Assembly (NCBI GenBank): GCA_022661535.1
Contig: JAKULF010000012.1
Span: 620,001 to 684,000, forward strand
Length of the DNA stretch: 64,000 nucleotides
Source of the DNA: Eutypa lata
Lineage: Eukaryota > Ascomycota > Sordariomycetes > Xylariales > Diatrypaceae
Reading direction: 5' to 3'
A model generated the notes under the pieces. It was not told where the DNA came from. It saw only the letters and a program-made list of their open reading frames with translations, and made no database searches. The translations under genes and the position numbers were made by a program. Below are positions 47,181 through 60,141 of this stretch, piece by piece (the first letter of the stretch is position 1; the number at the start of each line of letters is the position of its first letter).

Positions 47181-48104
47181 CTATAGCCAGCAGTGGTCAG
47201 CACTTTTGTTAACTTGGGGGGGGCAAGGGGTTGGAAAGAATCTGCTAACGGCGGTGCAATGTCCTACCTCGTGTTCATCTATATCGCCCACCACTTCATC
47301 ATCATCCCCCGCGAGAGCAGCAGCGCCGACTCCGTTCTCCGGGGCGTCGTCCATGGGTTCATCGACTTCTACAAACACAATTGTCATGTCAGCTATGGGG
47401 GGTTGCTCTGTCACACGCACACACACATACCACTTATGGCAAGCAAAACCGCAAAAAAGGGAAAGAAAAGTTGGATGTGTGTATTTTTGATTGTTTGGAA
47501 CCCAGAAGCTCAATTCCGCTACCTAGCAGGAAGGGGGAAGAAATCAGACATATGGGTAGTAGGTGGCTCACGTACCCTCATCAGCAGCAGCATCGTCATC
47601 ATCATTTGCGTCCGCGCCGTACTGCTCATCATCCTCTCCATCCTCACCCTCATCGTCATCCTCAGCGCCATTCTCCCCCGCATCCTCCTCCTCAGCAGCA
47701 GCGACAGCACCGCCCTTGCGCGGCCTTCCTTTCTTGCCAGCGGCACTACCAGCCGACTTGGGGGTGGCCTTCGCCTTCGCACCTTTGGCACCCTTCTTCG
47801 GGGTCGCACCGGCGTCGCTCTTGCGCGGGCGACCGCGACTACCAGCCTGACCCGGAGCAGCCTGTCCCTGTCCGCGTGCGCTGACGCGCGTCGGTGCGGT
47901 TGCCGGCTTCTTGGGAGCAGCGGGCTTCTTGACGCCACCGGTTCCAGGGGGGCGACCGCGCGGTCGGCCCGACGAGGGCTTGGGTGGTTGCGCCGACACG
48001 CCGTTCTTGGGGGGACGGCCGCGACCGCGCTTCACGGGCGCATCGCCGGCGGCGGCGTCCTCGGGAGCGGAGGCTGCTGTCTTCTTGGGGCGCGTTGGGG
48101 CCAT
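47181..48104 (-). CDS. AT-hook DNA-binding protein (HMGA-like)
   Basis: Small basic chromatin protein expected to bind the minor groove of AT-rich DNA. Start ATG at 48104 (MAPTRPKK); exon 1 is 48104-47576 and exon 2 starts at 47368 after a 207-nt intron. Four AT-hook cores are visible: KRGRGRPPK (25-33), GRPRGRPPG (46-54), GSRGRPRK (88-95) and GKKGRPRK (123-130). They are separated by Ala/Pro/Lys linkers and followed by a strongly acidic tail (EDDDEGEDGEDDEQ). Read straight through, exon 2 ends at 47181 (238 aa in total). A possible extra intron (GTAGGA after DEHE, acceptor ACAAAAG) would end the protein two codons later, so the C-terminus is uncertain. The 5' leader contains a (CA)n tract. 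Confidence 0.8.
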
Positions 48105-50282
48105 GATTGTTGCTGCGCGCGTGGTGTGGGTTTCTTGTATGTAGGTATGTATAATATGTATGTGTGTGTGTGAGTGTGTGTGTGTGTGTGAATGGATGTA
48201 TGGGTGCGGCGCGAGTGAGTGGGTTAGATGTGATATGAGCTTTGTAGATATCACGATCTGTGACGCGTTATGGGACGCGTCTGCGGAGATAGAGATGAGA
48301 TAATGTCTTAAAACCTAGACGACTTAAGTAGATAGGTTGACAAGACAAGCGGGTGGATGATTAAAAAAAAGTTAATATCAGAATCCTAGGTCGAGTTCTG
48401 ATAATTGGGGGGAGGATGGAATTGGTTGGGTGAAGTGTGTGATAAAAAAAATAGTAAAAAAAGAAAATTGAATGGGAAAAAAAAGAAAAAAATCGATTGG
48501 GGGACGGGAAGGTACAGATAGCTTGCGTACCAAGGTTTGGTTCCTTTTTTTTTTCTCCCTCTTTTCTTTCTCAATTATTAAAATCAGAAACAGGAAGTGG
48601 TCATGGTCGCAAAGTAATTGGGGGTCCCATTGAACTTTGACGCGGTCGCGTTTGCTTGCAAGGTACGAAGTACGAAGTACGGCCTAACTTCATCGGTGTG
48701 GGGCCCGGATCTTTGCAGCTTAGTCTATTACTTTAATTGCATATCTACCGTTATATATGCCCATAACAGCAATTATGAACATGGTGAATGTTATAGCTAA
48801 ACACGAAGGAATCATCTCCTTTTCTCTGTGCCGGAAGGGGCGTCCCCGAGATTATATTTTAATTATTTACAAAGTGGATTGATTTCATTTAGACCTTGAC
48901 AATGGGCTAGCAAACAACGGGTAATATATGTTTTAAGGGCTTCTCTAAATTGCATTGCGCGAACTCAACAAGAAAGTTGTATATAGTTGCTTTCTCAGAA
49001 AAATCAGTAGCACACCACATTCCGTACCATTTTATCAGGTCGAGGGCAGTCTAGCATGGATGGTCAAGGATCAAGGATGGGAAAATAAACAACTAGGGTT
49101 ATAAAGCATAAAGCAAACACACCTAGATATTACCTTGGGTAGTCAAATACTCGCCATGCTCGAAAATAAACCTATTATGGTAACTTGGAGTAAAGGCTCC
49201 TATGGTATCTAGTTACTTGGATGGTGTTAAGTTCCTAGTATACCTATTATACATGAATGGCTTCCACTACCTACTTACCTGGGTAGGTAATTAGATAGTA
49301 TTAATCAACAGAAGGAAACAAATTGCTAGCACGATGTCTGTAGACGATAGTTCGATGACCATACCTTATGCATTCTGTCAACATGACGCAAAACAGCAAC
49401 TTGGCTGTACTAAGCTTAGGAGGGGCAGCTCATCTCACATCAAGTAGACATCATACACCTCACGACTGCAAAGCACCTAGGACTATCACGTATTGGTTGA
49501 GAGCTATGAAGGCTCAAAGATTATGCTATCGTGTTGTTTCCTAAGCGAATTATATACTTATACACAAAGAGGCTCGGGATATGTATGTCCATGGCAATTC
49601 ACCCCTCCCCTTCCCCTTCCACGTACAACGTTGAGGGGGAGGAGGTGCAAATCCTCGCCTCGTAGATAGATCGCAAAGAATCTAGTCATCTTCGCCTGCT
49701 CCTGGAAAAAAAAAAGGGCTTCCTGAGCAAAAAAAGAGAAATTAAAAAAAAAATTGCACCAATAATCCTCTCTGGAAACCTGAAACGCCTAATGAGCTCA
49801 TACTCTGAGCTCCTCCTTGCCATGCAATCATAGAGTATCTATCTACTATGCCATGAAGTTGCCAGTTACGCCGGAAACAAGAAACTTTTTTGCCTGAAAT
49901 CAGTTGGGAAGAGGTATCGTGAATGGGAAAAGTTGTCATGTTTCTCATAAGCTTCATGAAGCATCATGGTGTGTGGCATCCATATCATGCGGAGGCCATA
50001 TTAATGCATGTGTGTGTGTGGGTGATTATTAGCGGATGGGTGCTCGTAAGGTTGTCGATTACTATTCTCAAGGTAGTGAGTATAGAATGACACATTAGGC
50101 AGTATTCTAGCCAACGCAATTATCGTTGAGCCGAGAGCCTAAGCCCATGGGTATTAGGGATACTGTTGGAAGACGGTCAAGCCGCCAAGCCGGAATACGG
50201 TTTAAGGTGATAGGCCTCAGCGTAGATGTAAAGCCGTTGGGATGTAGTAGGATACGGATAGGGTCGCGTGATCATAGGATGC
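48105..50282. other. Intergenic spacer
   Basis: About 2.2 kb. It holds the AT-hook promoter with a (GT)n tract near 48157-48190, a GTACGAAGTACGAAGTAC motif at 48663-48680, T- and A-rich runs, a TACTTACCTGGGTAGGTA motif near 49270, and the cyclin 3' flank. No gene seen. Confidence 0.55.
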
Positions 50283-52888
50283 TTAGACCTCAGTAGGGAT
50301 AGGCATCTTCAGGTTCTGGTGTACACTATAATACACGGGACTGGTGTCTTCCTCCCAGTAGGTGGTGTAGTTCAGTAGCTGGGTCGAAGCCGACTGGAAA
50401 GGCAATTTGAAGCCTTTGTGAAGCTGGTTCTCGACAAAGATCGACACCCGCTTGTACTTGCGGTCAGAATACTTCTCGTAAACCGCAGCATGGTGCTTGC
50501 GTGCAATTCGGCAGCAGTCAAGTATCATGCCAACCAAGGGCTTCAGTTGAGAATAGGTGTAGCCAGAGTAGTGGACGTGTGAGGGCGTCTAGAATTTGAG
50601 GTTAGACATCAACTGATATACAACAGTGTACATAGCAGAAAGGAACTTACCCAGTCGCCCTTCTCCAGGATCAGACGAGATAGACAATGAGCACCAGCAG
50701 CGATGTAGCTGGGAGGGCTTGCAACAAAGCGCTCATCCATGAGAGTTACCTCAAGGAAATACTTGGAGAGGGTACGAGACTCCAGATCATAGTCATCCGC
50801 CTTGCTAATCCGTCTCAGGAAACTCATGGGTCCAGGCCAGCCCAACTCAAAGTTAAGCATACTAAGCATGAACCGCTCGGCCTTAAGAATTTCGTCGATC
50901 GAGTAGCCACCGTCAACCATGTATACTATCTCCTGAACCGAGGGACAATTGATCTCTTCGTATTTAGCTGCAACAAAGATAGCGGTTGCGCCGACAAGCT
51001 GGAGCTTCCCAAGTGAGACAATCTTGTAGGATAAGAACCGGTCAATATAGTTGACCGTGAGAAACAAGGTCTCGGGAAGCAGGCCGAAACGGCAATGGAC
51101 CTGGATAACCCAGTCCATCAAGACGGATCGCATGGACCATTGGATCTCTGTCTGAATGTCCATGTAGTGTGCGTTCGGAAGCATGGTCATCTATTCGGAG
51201 GTTAGCATAATTTTGACAAGTATTCAAGAAAAGATTCCCTACCTCTAACCCCCGCATATAGTTGAAGATATCGTCACCGTACTCAGCAACCATGCTAACA
51301 TCCCAGGCTTCTTCGGCGTCCTCCTCAGGGGTACGCTTGCTGTCTACAATCTGCTTAGCAGCCTCGAGCTCGGACGCGTCTTTCTTCGTGACCTTCGGAG
51401 GGAAGATGATTGTGGTGGCGCCAGTGGTGGTATCGCCTCGGGATCGGTTAGAGTGTGCAGTAGTGTAGCCCTGGTCATCGTAATAGTCCTCGTCATAGTC
51501 AGAAAGGTCTGCATGATCATCCCCCAACACAAGAGGAAGCTGAGGTTGGAAATCCACTGCCTTCGCTTCCGTCTTGACGTGGATCTTGGCGGGGATGGGT
51601 TCAGGTAGAGATGCGGTAGGGATTAGAGGCTCTTCGATAGAAGTCACCACAGGATAGTGATCCTCCCTGGGGAGTTCCTCAACAGCATCTAGGTAAGGTG
51701 CTTCAGTCGCGTCGTCGTCCGCGTGTCTAGCATGTGCGTATGATCCCTTCTCAAGAGACAGGTGACGATCGAGGGTAGTGTCCCACTCAGGCTTCTCGGA
51801 AGTGGGAGGCATGGTGGCACGGTTTCTTTTGGGAACCGCTGTGTTCTTGACCATGGATGTTTGGTTTCGCAAGGTACCCTGTGTAGCATTCAGAACAGGT
51901 TGACTCTGGTAATGGCGAGGTTGACGTAGGGAAGGATCCACTGCTGCGTTCAAGGCGTAGTCGCGGCTCGTCTTGCTTGATACACCTGCGTTCAGTGCTT
52001 CTGGCACCTGACGTTGCTTCTCAGCCTGAGCATCACTGTAAACTACAGACTTGCTGGGTCGCTTGAAGGCCGATTGTTGCTTGGAACCTCGCTGGCCCTG
52101 GGACTCGGTAGAAAGAGGTCTTATTTGGGCCATGGAGGTAGAATGCGCAGTAGAGCTGGCCTTGGAGAGGTTGGAGAGAGGGCGTTGAGCAGGTCGCGAC
52201 AGTCCATCTTTCGGCTTCGCTTGATTATCGCTATTCTCCTGTGCCTTGGCAATGGCTGTAGTGTTCATACTGATATTGCTATTCTTCTTCACAGCAGCAC
52301 CTGTGGCTGAAACTGGAAACAGTGACTTGGTGTTGCTGGAATCAGCTAAGGCATTGCGCTTGGCAGCAGCAGTCTTCAGACTGCCGTTGGAAGCCATGCT
52401 GAGAAGGTTACCCGTGGACTTGTGACGCTGGTGAATAGTTTGTTTTGCGCTCGGTACAAGGTTCTCGTTGCCCAAGTTAGGGACGTGTCGCACAGGACGG
52501 AAAGGCTGTGAGAAACCAGGAAGATTAGCGTGACGCTTCAAGAGAAGTGTGAATCACTAAAAGATGGGGGTAGTTGATATGAAAAGGGTAAGAGATGATT
52601 AATCCTGGAGGTAAGGAAAGGTAAAGTCTAGATACATGTATGTTGGGGACTAGAAAAGCTTGCACGAAACAAGGTACGTATCGGCGAAGCTGCCTGCATC
52701 GACGGAGTTGCCTGCATTGCTGTAGTTGCCTGCATCGACGTAGTTGCCCAAAACCAAAGATAGCAAATAAAGATAAGCAAAGCTTGTATGTTTGTTTGTG
52801 CAGTAAACCCATGGAGATGGGCAAGTGACGCGGACCATTGAAAGATATGAAGTACTTGAACTTGAAGAATGCTTACTCTGGCATCCAT
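50283..52888 (-). CDS. G2/mitotic B-type cyclin
   Basis: Regulatory partner of Cdk1 that drives mitotic entry. Exons: 52888-52877 (12 nt, MDAR), 52505-51243, 51190-50651 and 50588-50283, giving 706 aa. The first exon is the least certain: the frame open up to 52541 lacks an ATG and contains a good acceptor (TTTCTCACAG) at 52506, and the nearest ATG followed by GTAAGC is at 52888. The N-terminal half is disordered, with a canonical destruction box RNALADSSN (about 54-62) and a second RPLSNLSKA (112-120). The cyclin box starts near EYGDDIFNYMRGLEMTMLPN and includes MRSVLMDWVIQVHCRFGL and AAKYEEINCPSV. The second box includes LDCCRIARKHHAAVYEKYS. It is longer than most B cyclins because of the N-terminus. 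Confidence 0.9.
52691..52748. repeat. Tandem 18-bp repeat (3.2 copies) in the cyclin first intron/leader
   Basis: Units at 52691-52708, 52709-52726 and 52727-52744 plus four bases of a fourth. Consensus TGCCTGCATCGACGTAGT; unit 2 differs most (TTGCTG). It lies inside the proposed 371-nt first intron of the cyclin gene, or in its leader if that intron is not real. Confidence 0.9.
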
Positions 52889-54252
52889 TCCTAGGAATGC
52901 TTTGGACCAACTCCCAACAGTTGCCGTCACGATCTCTAGAGGTGTTCTTTGGTCAACCGACGCGCAACAAGAGCTTCAGTGCAAAGTCAAGACTATGCAG
53001 GTTCGCTAAAGAGGCAAGGTAGGTATGTAGCTTCGAGGTGAAGTTTGTGTGTGTGAGATGGATAGGTAGCTGAGGTCCTAACTGGTGCCAAACAGTCACA
53101 AATAAACCTCGACTTGCAACCAGGTAAGAGATCAGTAATACCCTATTGTTCGGACGAGCTTGACAAGCTTCAAAGTCGCGTTAGTAAACTCATACAATTA
53201 GATATTATCAAAATCCAGCAATAGTGGATTTTGTGTGTACATGAAGATGATGTCGAAGACGTGTTGTTCCTTTCAAGAAGAATTGAAAGTAATGAAGTAG
53301 ACAGATAATAATTGAAGGTCAAGGAGAGAAGGGAGGTCATTTCAATTTTTGGTTCAGTTGACAAGGGTGATTGGTTACATACCTTGGGATAAGGTTGACC
53401 TTAGGTTAGCATTGATGGTTAATAAGGTAGTCGAAATTAATAAGGGTCCATCAAGCTATACATGCACGTAGAATACCATAGTAGCTTAGGAATTTAACGT
53501 TAGGTACAGAACAGGAATATGAAAAGGAAGTATAAATGAATAACTTCCTTATGTCTCATGAAGCAGAAAAGGAAATAACTAAAGTCTTTCCAGTATTAGA
53601 AAAAGAAGAGAATCCAGAAAAAGGTTGTGGAATGGTATCTTGTAGTCAACTATTTGAACCTGATGATGGTTGTGTTCAATGTTATGGGTTTGTTTTGATA
53701 CCCATGGCATGGTAACTCCGTTCTTGTTGACCTGGAACCAAGCAAAATAAACATTCAATTGGCAGGTATGTAACAGATCCCCACTTATGCACGGCTAACC
53801 TAATGCAGCTATCCTTGCTAGGATGGATGTTGCACAAATTGAGAGTTCTCTAGATTTGATTGGTTGCGATTTATCGTACCTATCGGAGTTCGGTTGATTG
53901 ATGTTCCAGCCTCGACGTCCGTGCTTTTTTGCACATGCTATTTTTGGACCTATTAATTGTTAGGTCCTCCAGCCTTGCAGCCTTGTCAAAGCTTTAAAGG
54001 GGTTTGACGTACGCCAAGACTTTCCACAATGCCTTCACGTCTCCCAAAAGAAGGTCAAAATTCATTATTTCAATGCAAACACACCACCATTCCTTAAATA
54101 ACCAGAAATATATCTGAAAACACTTTCAAAAAGACATGCAAATAGTTTAAAATCAATTCCTAAAATAAAACTACTCAAATGGCTGATAATTACCTATAAT
54201 TCTTCAGAAAGGGGTTTTGGAGCTAAGACGTGCCGTAATTTTGAGCGTCTGA

Positions 54253-54495
54253 CACGAAACTACCACCAAGTCATGTGACCTTGAGCAACCTCAAGATCTC
54301 CTCGACTTCGAAGACGACATGTGGCTTTCTCGACCCAACAACGCTTTCAAGTGGGAAAACTACAATGAAACTATTCATTGCGATTGCGCGACAAGTTTGC
54401 ATATGGTTTGAAGAGTTTGCGACAACTGTAATCGTATGCGCCAAGGGAGCAATCTGTGGATGTCGAGGCCGCCTAAAGGAGACCGCTCAGGATAA
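54253..54495 (+). pseudogene. Broken Cys-containing coding fragment
   Basis: An open frame with protein-like composition (DLLDFEDDMWLSRPNNAFKW, then HCDCATSLHM) meets TGA at 54409 and continues as RVCDNCNRMRQ before TAA at 54493. The paired cysteines (CDC .. CDNC) suggest a small zinc-binding module. There is no usable start upstream and I recognise no family. It may instead be chance. Confidence 0.25.
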
Positions 54496-56342
54496 CCAGT
54501 TGCGACAGAGCGGGCAATTTAACCTGAAGCAAATAACTATTATCTTGTCGCAGGAAGCGAATGACATCTGGAAGCGCATACTTGAGTTTTGTTCTCCGAA
54601 ATGCCCATAGTTGATATACAGATAGCAAGCCAAAACCCCTCGGGAAGATAAGAGTTGGATGGGAACATGATCGTATTTATGTGGTTGGGCATGAGAAAAA
54701 GGGTCTGCACCCTGTGGCCGTAAATTGTGGGCTTGAAATATGCACCACCCCTCTTAGAAGAACCGGAGGAGCCGCGCAAATCTATCGAAACTAGACACCG
54801 CTAGATGGTGTTAAAAATGCGGTCGGACTAATGGGTGAGCCCATTTCGTAAACGTCTGTGATGCGCTCTATTTATTTTCTTACCCAGGAATTCTTTATCC
54901 TACATATGTAGCTGGTAGTTTTGTGGCACCATTTTGACCTCGATCGCGAGACGGCCTGCACGGCGAATCATCCTGGGCAAGTCATGTTACCTCGATGATG
55001 TGCCATGCAGTCGCATCAGCGCATCCTGCCGTTAACCCTTCAAACCACCAACACAACATTGAAATTAGCAGCCGCAAAAACGATCACAAATCATGTCATT
55101 GGCTGAAACATAAAATACCCGGGTTTCTTTGCGGTAGCGAAAGACGATCAAGCACCGAACAATATGAACTCAATATTCATTCTGCTTTATCCAAGACTCC
55201 CGGCGCATCGCAAGCGGGAAATCAACAGGGCTTGTCATACTTTACGAGATGTGTGGGGCCTCTCTTGAGATATGCCTACTATGTAGTAATTCGCTTACTG
55301 CTTTGTTGAGACACTAAATAAGTGCTTCTAACATTTACGATAGCGACTCGGGATGGATGATCTATAAGCTCTATGACTCCATAGCTCAATCGCTCAAGAT
55401 ATCACATAGCATGAATCACATAGGTAGTGAAGTGTCTTGAAGAACCTCAGTGGTTCACTTATATAAAGAAAAAGACTAGCTCCAAACTATAGGTCCGACA
55501 CAGAGCACCAACTGCAACGTAGATTATTTCATGCGACTGACTATCCCATGCGATGATGCTTGCATAACACTGGCGCATTAGATACTAGTTATGTATACGT
55601 GGGATAGGAGATATATAACACTTCGTCAAGCGTAGCGTCGAGATTGGGCCTTCGAGCTCTGAGGGCAGCTTATGACGAACTCGGGTGGCGATCGCTGGCT
55701 GTAGTGTCGGCAGAAATCCCCTACGGTAAGTTGGGCGTCTGATGCCATATACAAATCCATCATGATTCGTAGAACCAGAGAGGGACGCAGATAATTAGAT
55801 GCGCTGTTCAATCAGCGCCACGAATCTTGCAGCAATTACGGGCAGCAAAGATTGACGAGTTGGGTTTTGGGGATCCCATTGGTCGTTCGGAATAAATACA
55901 AGCGGTCTAGATAATACTACTATCCAGGTTTGATCTGGGGGTGGCAGGTGGGAAGAAGTTTCCTGCCCTAACTATTCGTACATATTTAGTGACCACCGCT
56001 CTCTTTCTCTAGGCTGTGCGCATAACTAATCCAGGAACGCTTGATCGCGTGCAGTTGGGTAGTTACATATTACTGATAGATCTCGCGAACCGATTACGCG
56101 ATGACCGTGGCCGCCTTAGTAGGCCATATCTTTTGTTTATTTTGATCTGAGTTGGAAGGTGAAGGATGGGCTCGAATCTCTTAGGCGTTTCGAGGTTTGG
56201 CGTCTGGCAGACCAAGTCGCAAGACCGACGTTAGCGCGTGGGGAAGAAGATGCAGTCGCAAGCCATGATTCGCAGAATGCGCCCACCAGATACGCTGGGC
56301 TTGGCTGCGCATACTGCAAACTAGCTAGTTAGTTACCTCTGT

Positions 56343-56380
56343 TTGTTGTTGTTGTTGCTGTTGTTGCTGCTGCTGCTGCT
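56343..56380. repeat. TTG/CTG trinucleotide array
   Basis: GTT/GCT units with interspersed TTG and CTG, intergenic. Confidence 0.85.
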
Positions 56381-59300
56381 ATCAGCACGCTTCACCAGAA
56401 ACGATGGGGTTTGTGGTTCGTGGAGAGAAGACCACACTGCCCTGCCGGGATCCTGATTCGTCGGAACGTTCAAGTTGTTCTCACTAGGATGAAACTCCCG
56501 CCAGCGCATACGACCATTATTGTCTCCAGATTCCAGTTCGCAGTCCGCTATGATAGGTAGAGACCATTAAACAAACTTTCTGCTGCTTCTCTTTTCCTTG
56601 GCCATGGTCACACCCAGTCTAGCCCTAATGGCCCAGAATGTCTTTGCGGTCCCTCACGAGGAACCTGCGTCAACATCGGCTCACTCTACAACGTTGTGCT
56701 ACGTAGGAAATATAGTGTTCGACTCGACTCTAGGCATGGTGGCGTTGGTGTTAGCTCGTCGCTGACCTTCCTTATTACCTATTTTTGCTATTCAAGATAT
56801 AGTGATAGTGGCCATGCCGAAACGGTGAAACACAAGAGGTGCAAGGGTATCCGACTTCGTTTCTCTCAGTCCCTACAACCCCAGCCAAACCTTGAGGGAA
56901 TGGGGCGCAATTCACGGGTTTAAGAGGGGGGATGACGAACACGGAACCGATCCATCAATCTCACGGTAGTTAGTCACTCAGGGCCGACCGGCGCATCCAG
57001 ATGGTCGCAACCGATCACTGATATATATAGGTAGTTAGGTAGGTAGGTAGATGTAGCAATTCTAGGCCATGGCTCCTACAAGTTCGCTAAACTTAAAATC
57101 TAAAGTACGCCTTACTACTTGTGTCGTAGAATAGCCCTTACATGTAGTCCTATTGAGTTGGGGAAACTCTTTCGAATACTACCCAACTTTGTACGGAATA
57201 CTTAAGTAGTCTAGATTATACAGTACCCAGACATGACTACGGATAGACAGATGGCAGATGGGTCGATAGAGGCATGTACATGCAGACCTGTCAAGGTAGA
57301 TCCCCTGCTTCAGGCAAACTGGAGCACTTAAAACGGCAGTGTTATTGGCTGGATCGGCCGTCTACCTGCCCGGTTTAGTTCAACTTCAGTCGCATCCAGT
57401 ACTTTCAACGTTGTGACGACGGGGCTGGTTAACTTTAGAGCTAACATGGAAGTCTGTCTACCTACATACCTCATAGCATACATAGCAAGTAGCCGGCGTC
57501 ATATTCCTTGAGACATAGTAGATATATAGATAGGTATCTACCTCTAGATAGAGGAAAGGATGCGATCTCCTTTTCTGTTACCAACATTAAGGACCTAACT
57601 TAGGTGGTTCCTTATTACCTGCTTAGACATCCATCTAACTTGATTATACTCGGTAGGAGGTAAGCGGAATTGGTGTATCAGGAATGCGCCGTAGCGAATA
57701 AGATTGGTCTGCGCAAGACAAGACGCCTTGCGCCAGTTGTTTAAAGTTGTCAGTCCGCTTGGTGGTCCAGCCGCTTACTTACCAATAGCGCCAGGCTATG
57801 CTCTCCACTCTATGACAACAGTCTCCCTTTTAAGTCGCACCCGGCGTCAATCGCAAAAAAGAAAAAATTGCGCAGGCACTTTGGAGTCGGCAAGAAGACC
57901 GTATTCGAGTTCATTTAGTATCTGGGTAATTTGTAGTTTATTGAGTTATGGTTACTGTCTATACGTAGAAGTAGAAATAGAAGTAGAAACAGTAGGCGCG
58001 CCGGGAATACGATGAATCGCAAGGTGGTGGTGGTGGTGGTAATGGTAGTGATGACCCTCACACGGTGATCTCGACGGATCATTCCGTACCTTACCTTGTT
58101 GGTCATAACCTTCCGGAAAAGTGTCGTCGTAGCCGGTGCGGTACTGACAGTTGAGTTCGGGACCTTTCGAGGGTCGATTGGGTGTGATATGGCAGGCCAA
58201 TTCAACAGCTACAAACTCGAGTATACAAGTCAAAAAAGAAGACTCGCCACTTCATAAAGGACAGGAGCAGCAAATAATGGATCTTGAAGACCATTCGGAT
58301 GCGTATATATACACCCGTATGTGGCTGTTTATGGGTTTACTAACTCCAGTCCCTATGTACGTACTAAGTAGATACATACCCGTTGTAAGGACCCATTATT
58401 CTGCATCTGAAAACCAAAAGCTTGGTCTGCCGTTGTCTGTCACATATGTATTATACATACATGATCGGGCAGGCAAATATTGTATTAGACATGTAATATG
58501 CACATGGAACTATGGGGTTTTGCTATATAGCCCTAAGATAGACCGTCTGGTATAAAAAGAAAAGAGGTGCTCAAGAAGCAGGAACATATGAGAAACGGTA
58601 ATTATCGTCTCGTTTCTTAAATCATGCAACGGTTAGTCACCCGTAGATATCTAACTGCACTGTATCATTCCGATCGAAAATACGGAGTAATAATGCGACA
58701 TTGCCATTAGAATTAGCGAAAGAGTAGAGCTAAGAAGTGGAATGCGCCTGCCTGCTTCGAAAATAATAATAATAATAACTACATACATAATTACAATATT
58801 ATGTATGTACTGTGCATGTCCCTTTGGAGGACAACTGACATACATAAGTGGCGCTATGAGCTAGACAGCTATATGATAGGTAAATACTTCATGTTCGTAA
58901 ACTCTCTGATCATTTATTCAAAGCAGTTTGACTGAATCCAAGGGTTTATGTAGATGCCATATAGGTAGGTATCTTGCCTTTAATTTGTTTCGAAATCTTT
59001 AGATGAGATAGACTACCTAGGTATGTATCTTTCGTCCAAACCACTATTACTTGCGTTATGTAGATTCTTCAAGGTTAGAAGGGAAACCAGTTCAACGTTG
59101 TTGTGCTTTTTGTCTTTTATGCATTTGGACTCATGTAACTAGAATCCATACTGTCTACATACAACCAATAATAAACAGATATGTGTGTGTGTCTAACTAT
59201 GTAAGTGTAGGCGTGCGTATCATGTGTGTGTGCGTGGTATTAATGATTATTAGTTGGGTACTGGCGTGGTGGCCAGTGTCATCAGTGTCAGTGTTAGTTA

Positions 59301-59689
59301 GTGCCTGCCGCCTGTAAGTGGCCTGTAAGTTGTATGTATGTTGTAGTTATGTATTCGTACCAGTGGAAATTCGATTCGAAAACCTCTCTCCGGACCGGTT
59401 CTCCTCATTCACACCTAACCACAACTTGACCGGAACTTCCACCCTAATTGTCTTTTACTCAGAACCATCATTACTCTTCAATATCGTCTGGTAAGTTCAT
59501 TTATCCTCATATCAGTCCTATACCAAGCACAAATTCCCATATACTTCACAAGAAGCACCTTGCCTTTTGAGTACTTGATACTGAGACTTCGCTTCGCTGG
59601 CAAAGTGCGATTCCAGGTCCCATCAAGAACTCTCAAGGTCGAGTTCAATGCATCTCTGAGCAACACAACGCCATTCATTTTGTCTTTTG

Positions 59690-59951
59690 GTATGTCTATC
59701 CGATGCTAGAATCTTATGCGATCGAATATTCATTATAATTTCTACCCCATGCATCACATCTCTTACACAAATTCACCTTCCCTCAACCCACCTAAGTAGT
59801 CTCTAGCTTTGCGTGCGTCGAGACTCCAGATTCCGACACTCCTTGGTCTCAACCCCCAATCAGACTCTCCTATCTCCCAACGCACAACCAAATATTTAAA
59901 TCCCACATGACGTCTTTCGCACATGAGCTAATCTTTTCTCTTCTCTTCTAG
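59690..59951 (+). other. Probable 5'-leader intron of the transcription factor gene
   Basis: GTATGT at 59690 and a pyrimidine-rich CTTCTAG ending at 59951, with a GCTAATC branch-like sequence 20-30 nt before the acceptor, outline a 262-nt intron. It lies about 200 nt before the coding start, and long leader introns are common in fungal regulatory genes. No transcript evidence is available. Confidence 0.4.
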
Positions 59952-60141
59952 GTCAACCGTATTCTTCAAACCTCTGCGGTCTAAAAAATATCCTACTACC
60001 CCTTCTGCGATCGATTCCCCCGTTGACCGCCCCGACTCCCCCCTCCCAGATAGTCTGTGATTCGGACCTTTTAGGGGAAACTTGCCTATTAAAGCCGAGT
60101 ATCGCCCAAGAAATCCTGCCGATATAATAGGAAATCTCTTC

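Noticed and set aside
47193..48173. 326-codon plus-strand frame opposite the AT-hook gene
   Set aside because: Antisense shadow of the Ala/Lys-rich AT-hook exon; includes intron sequence.
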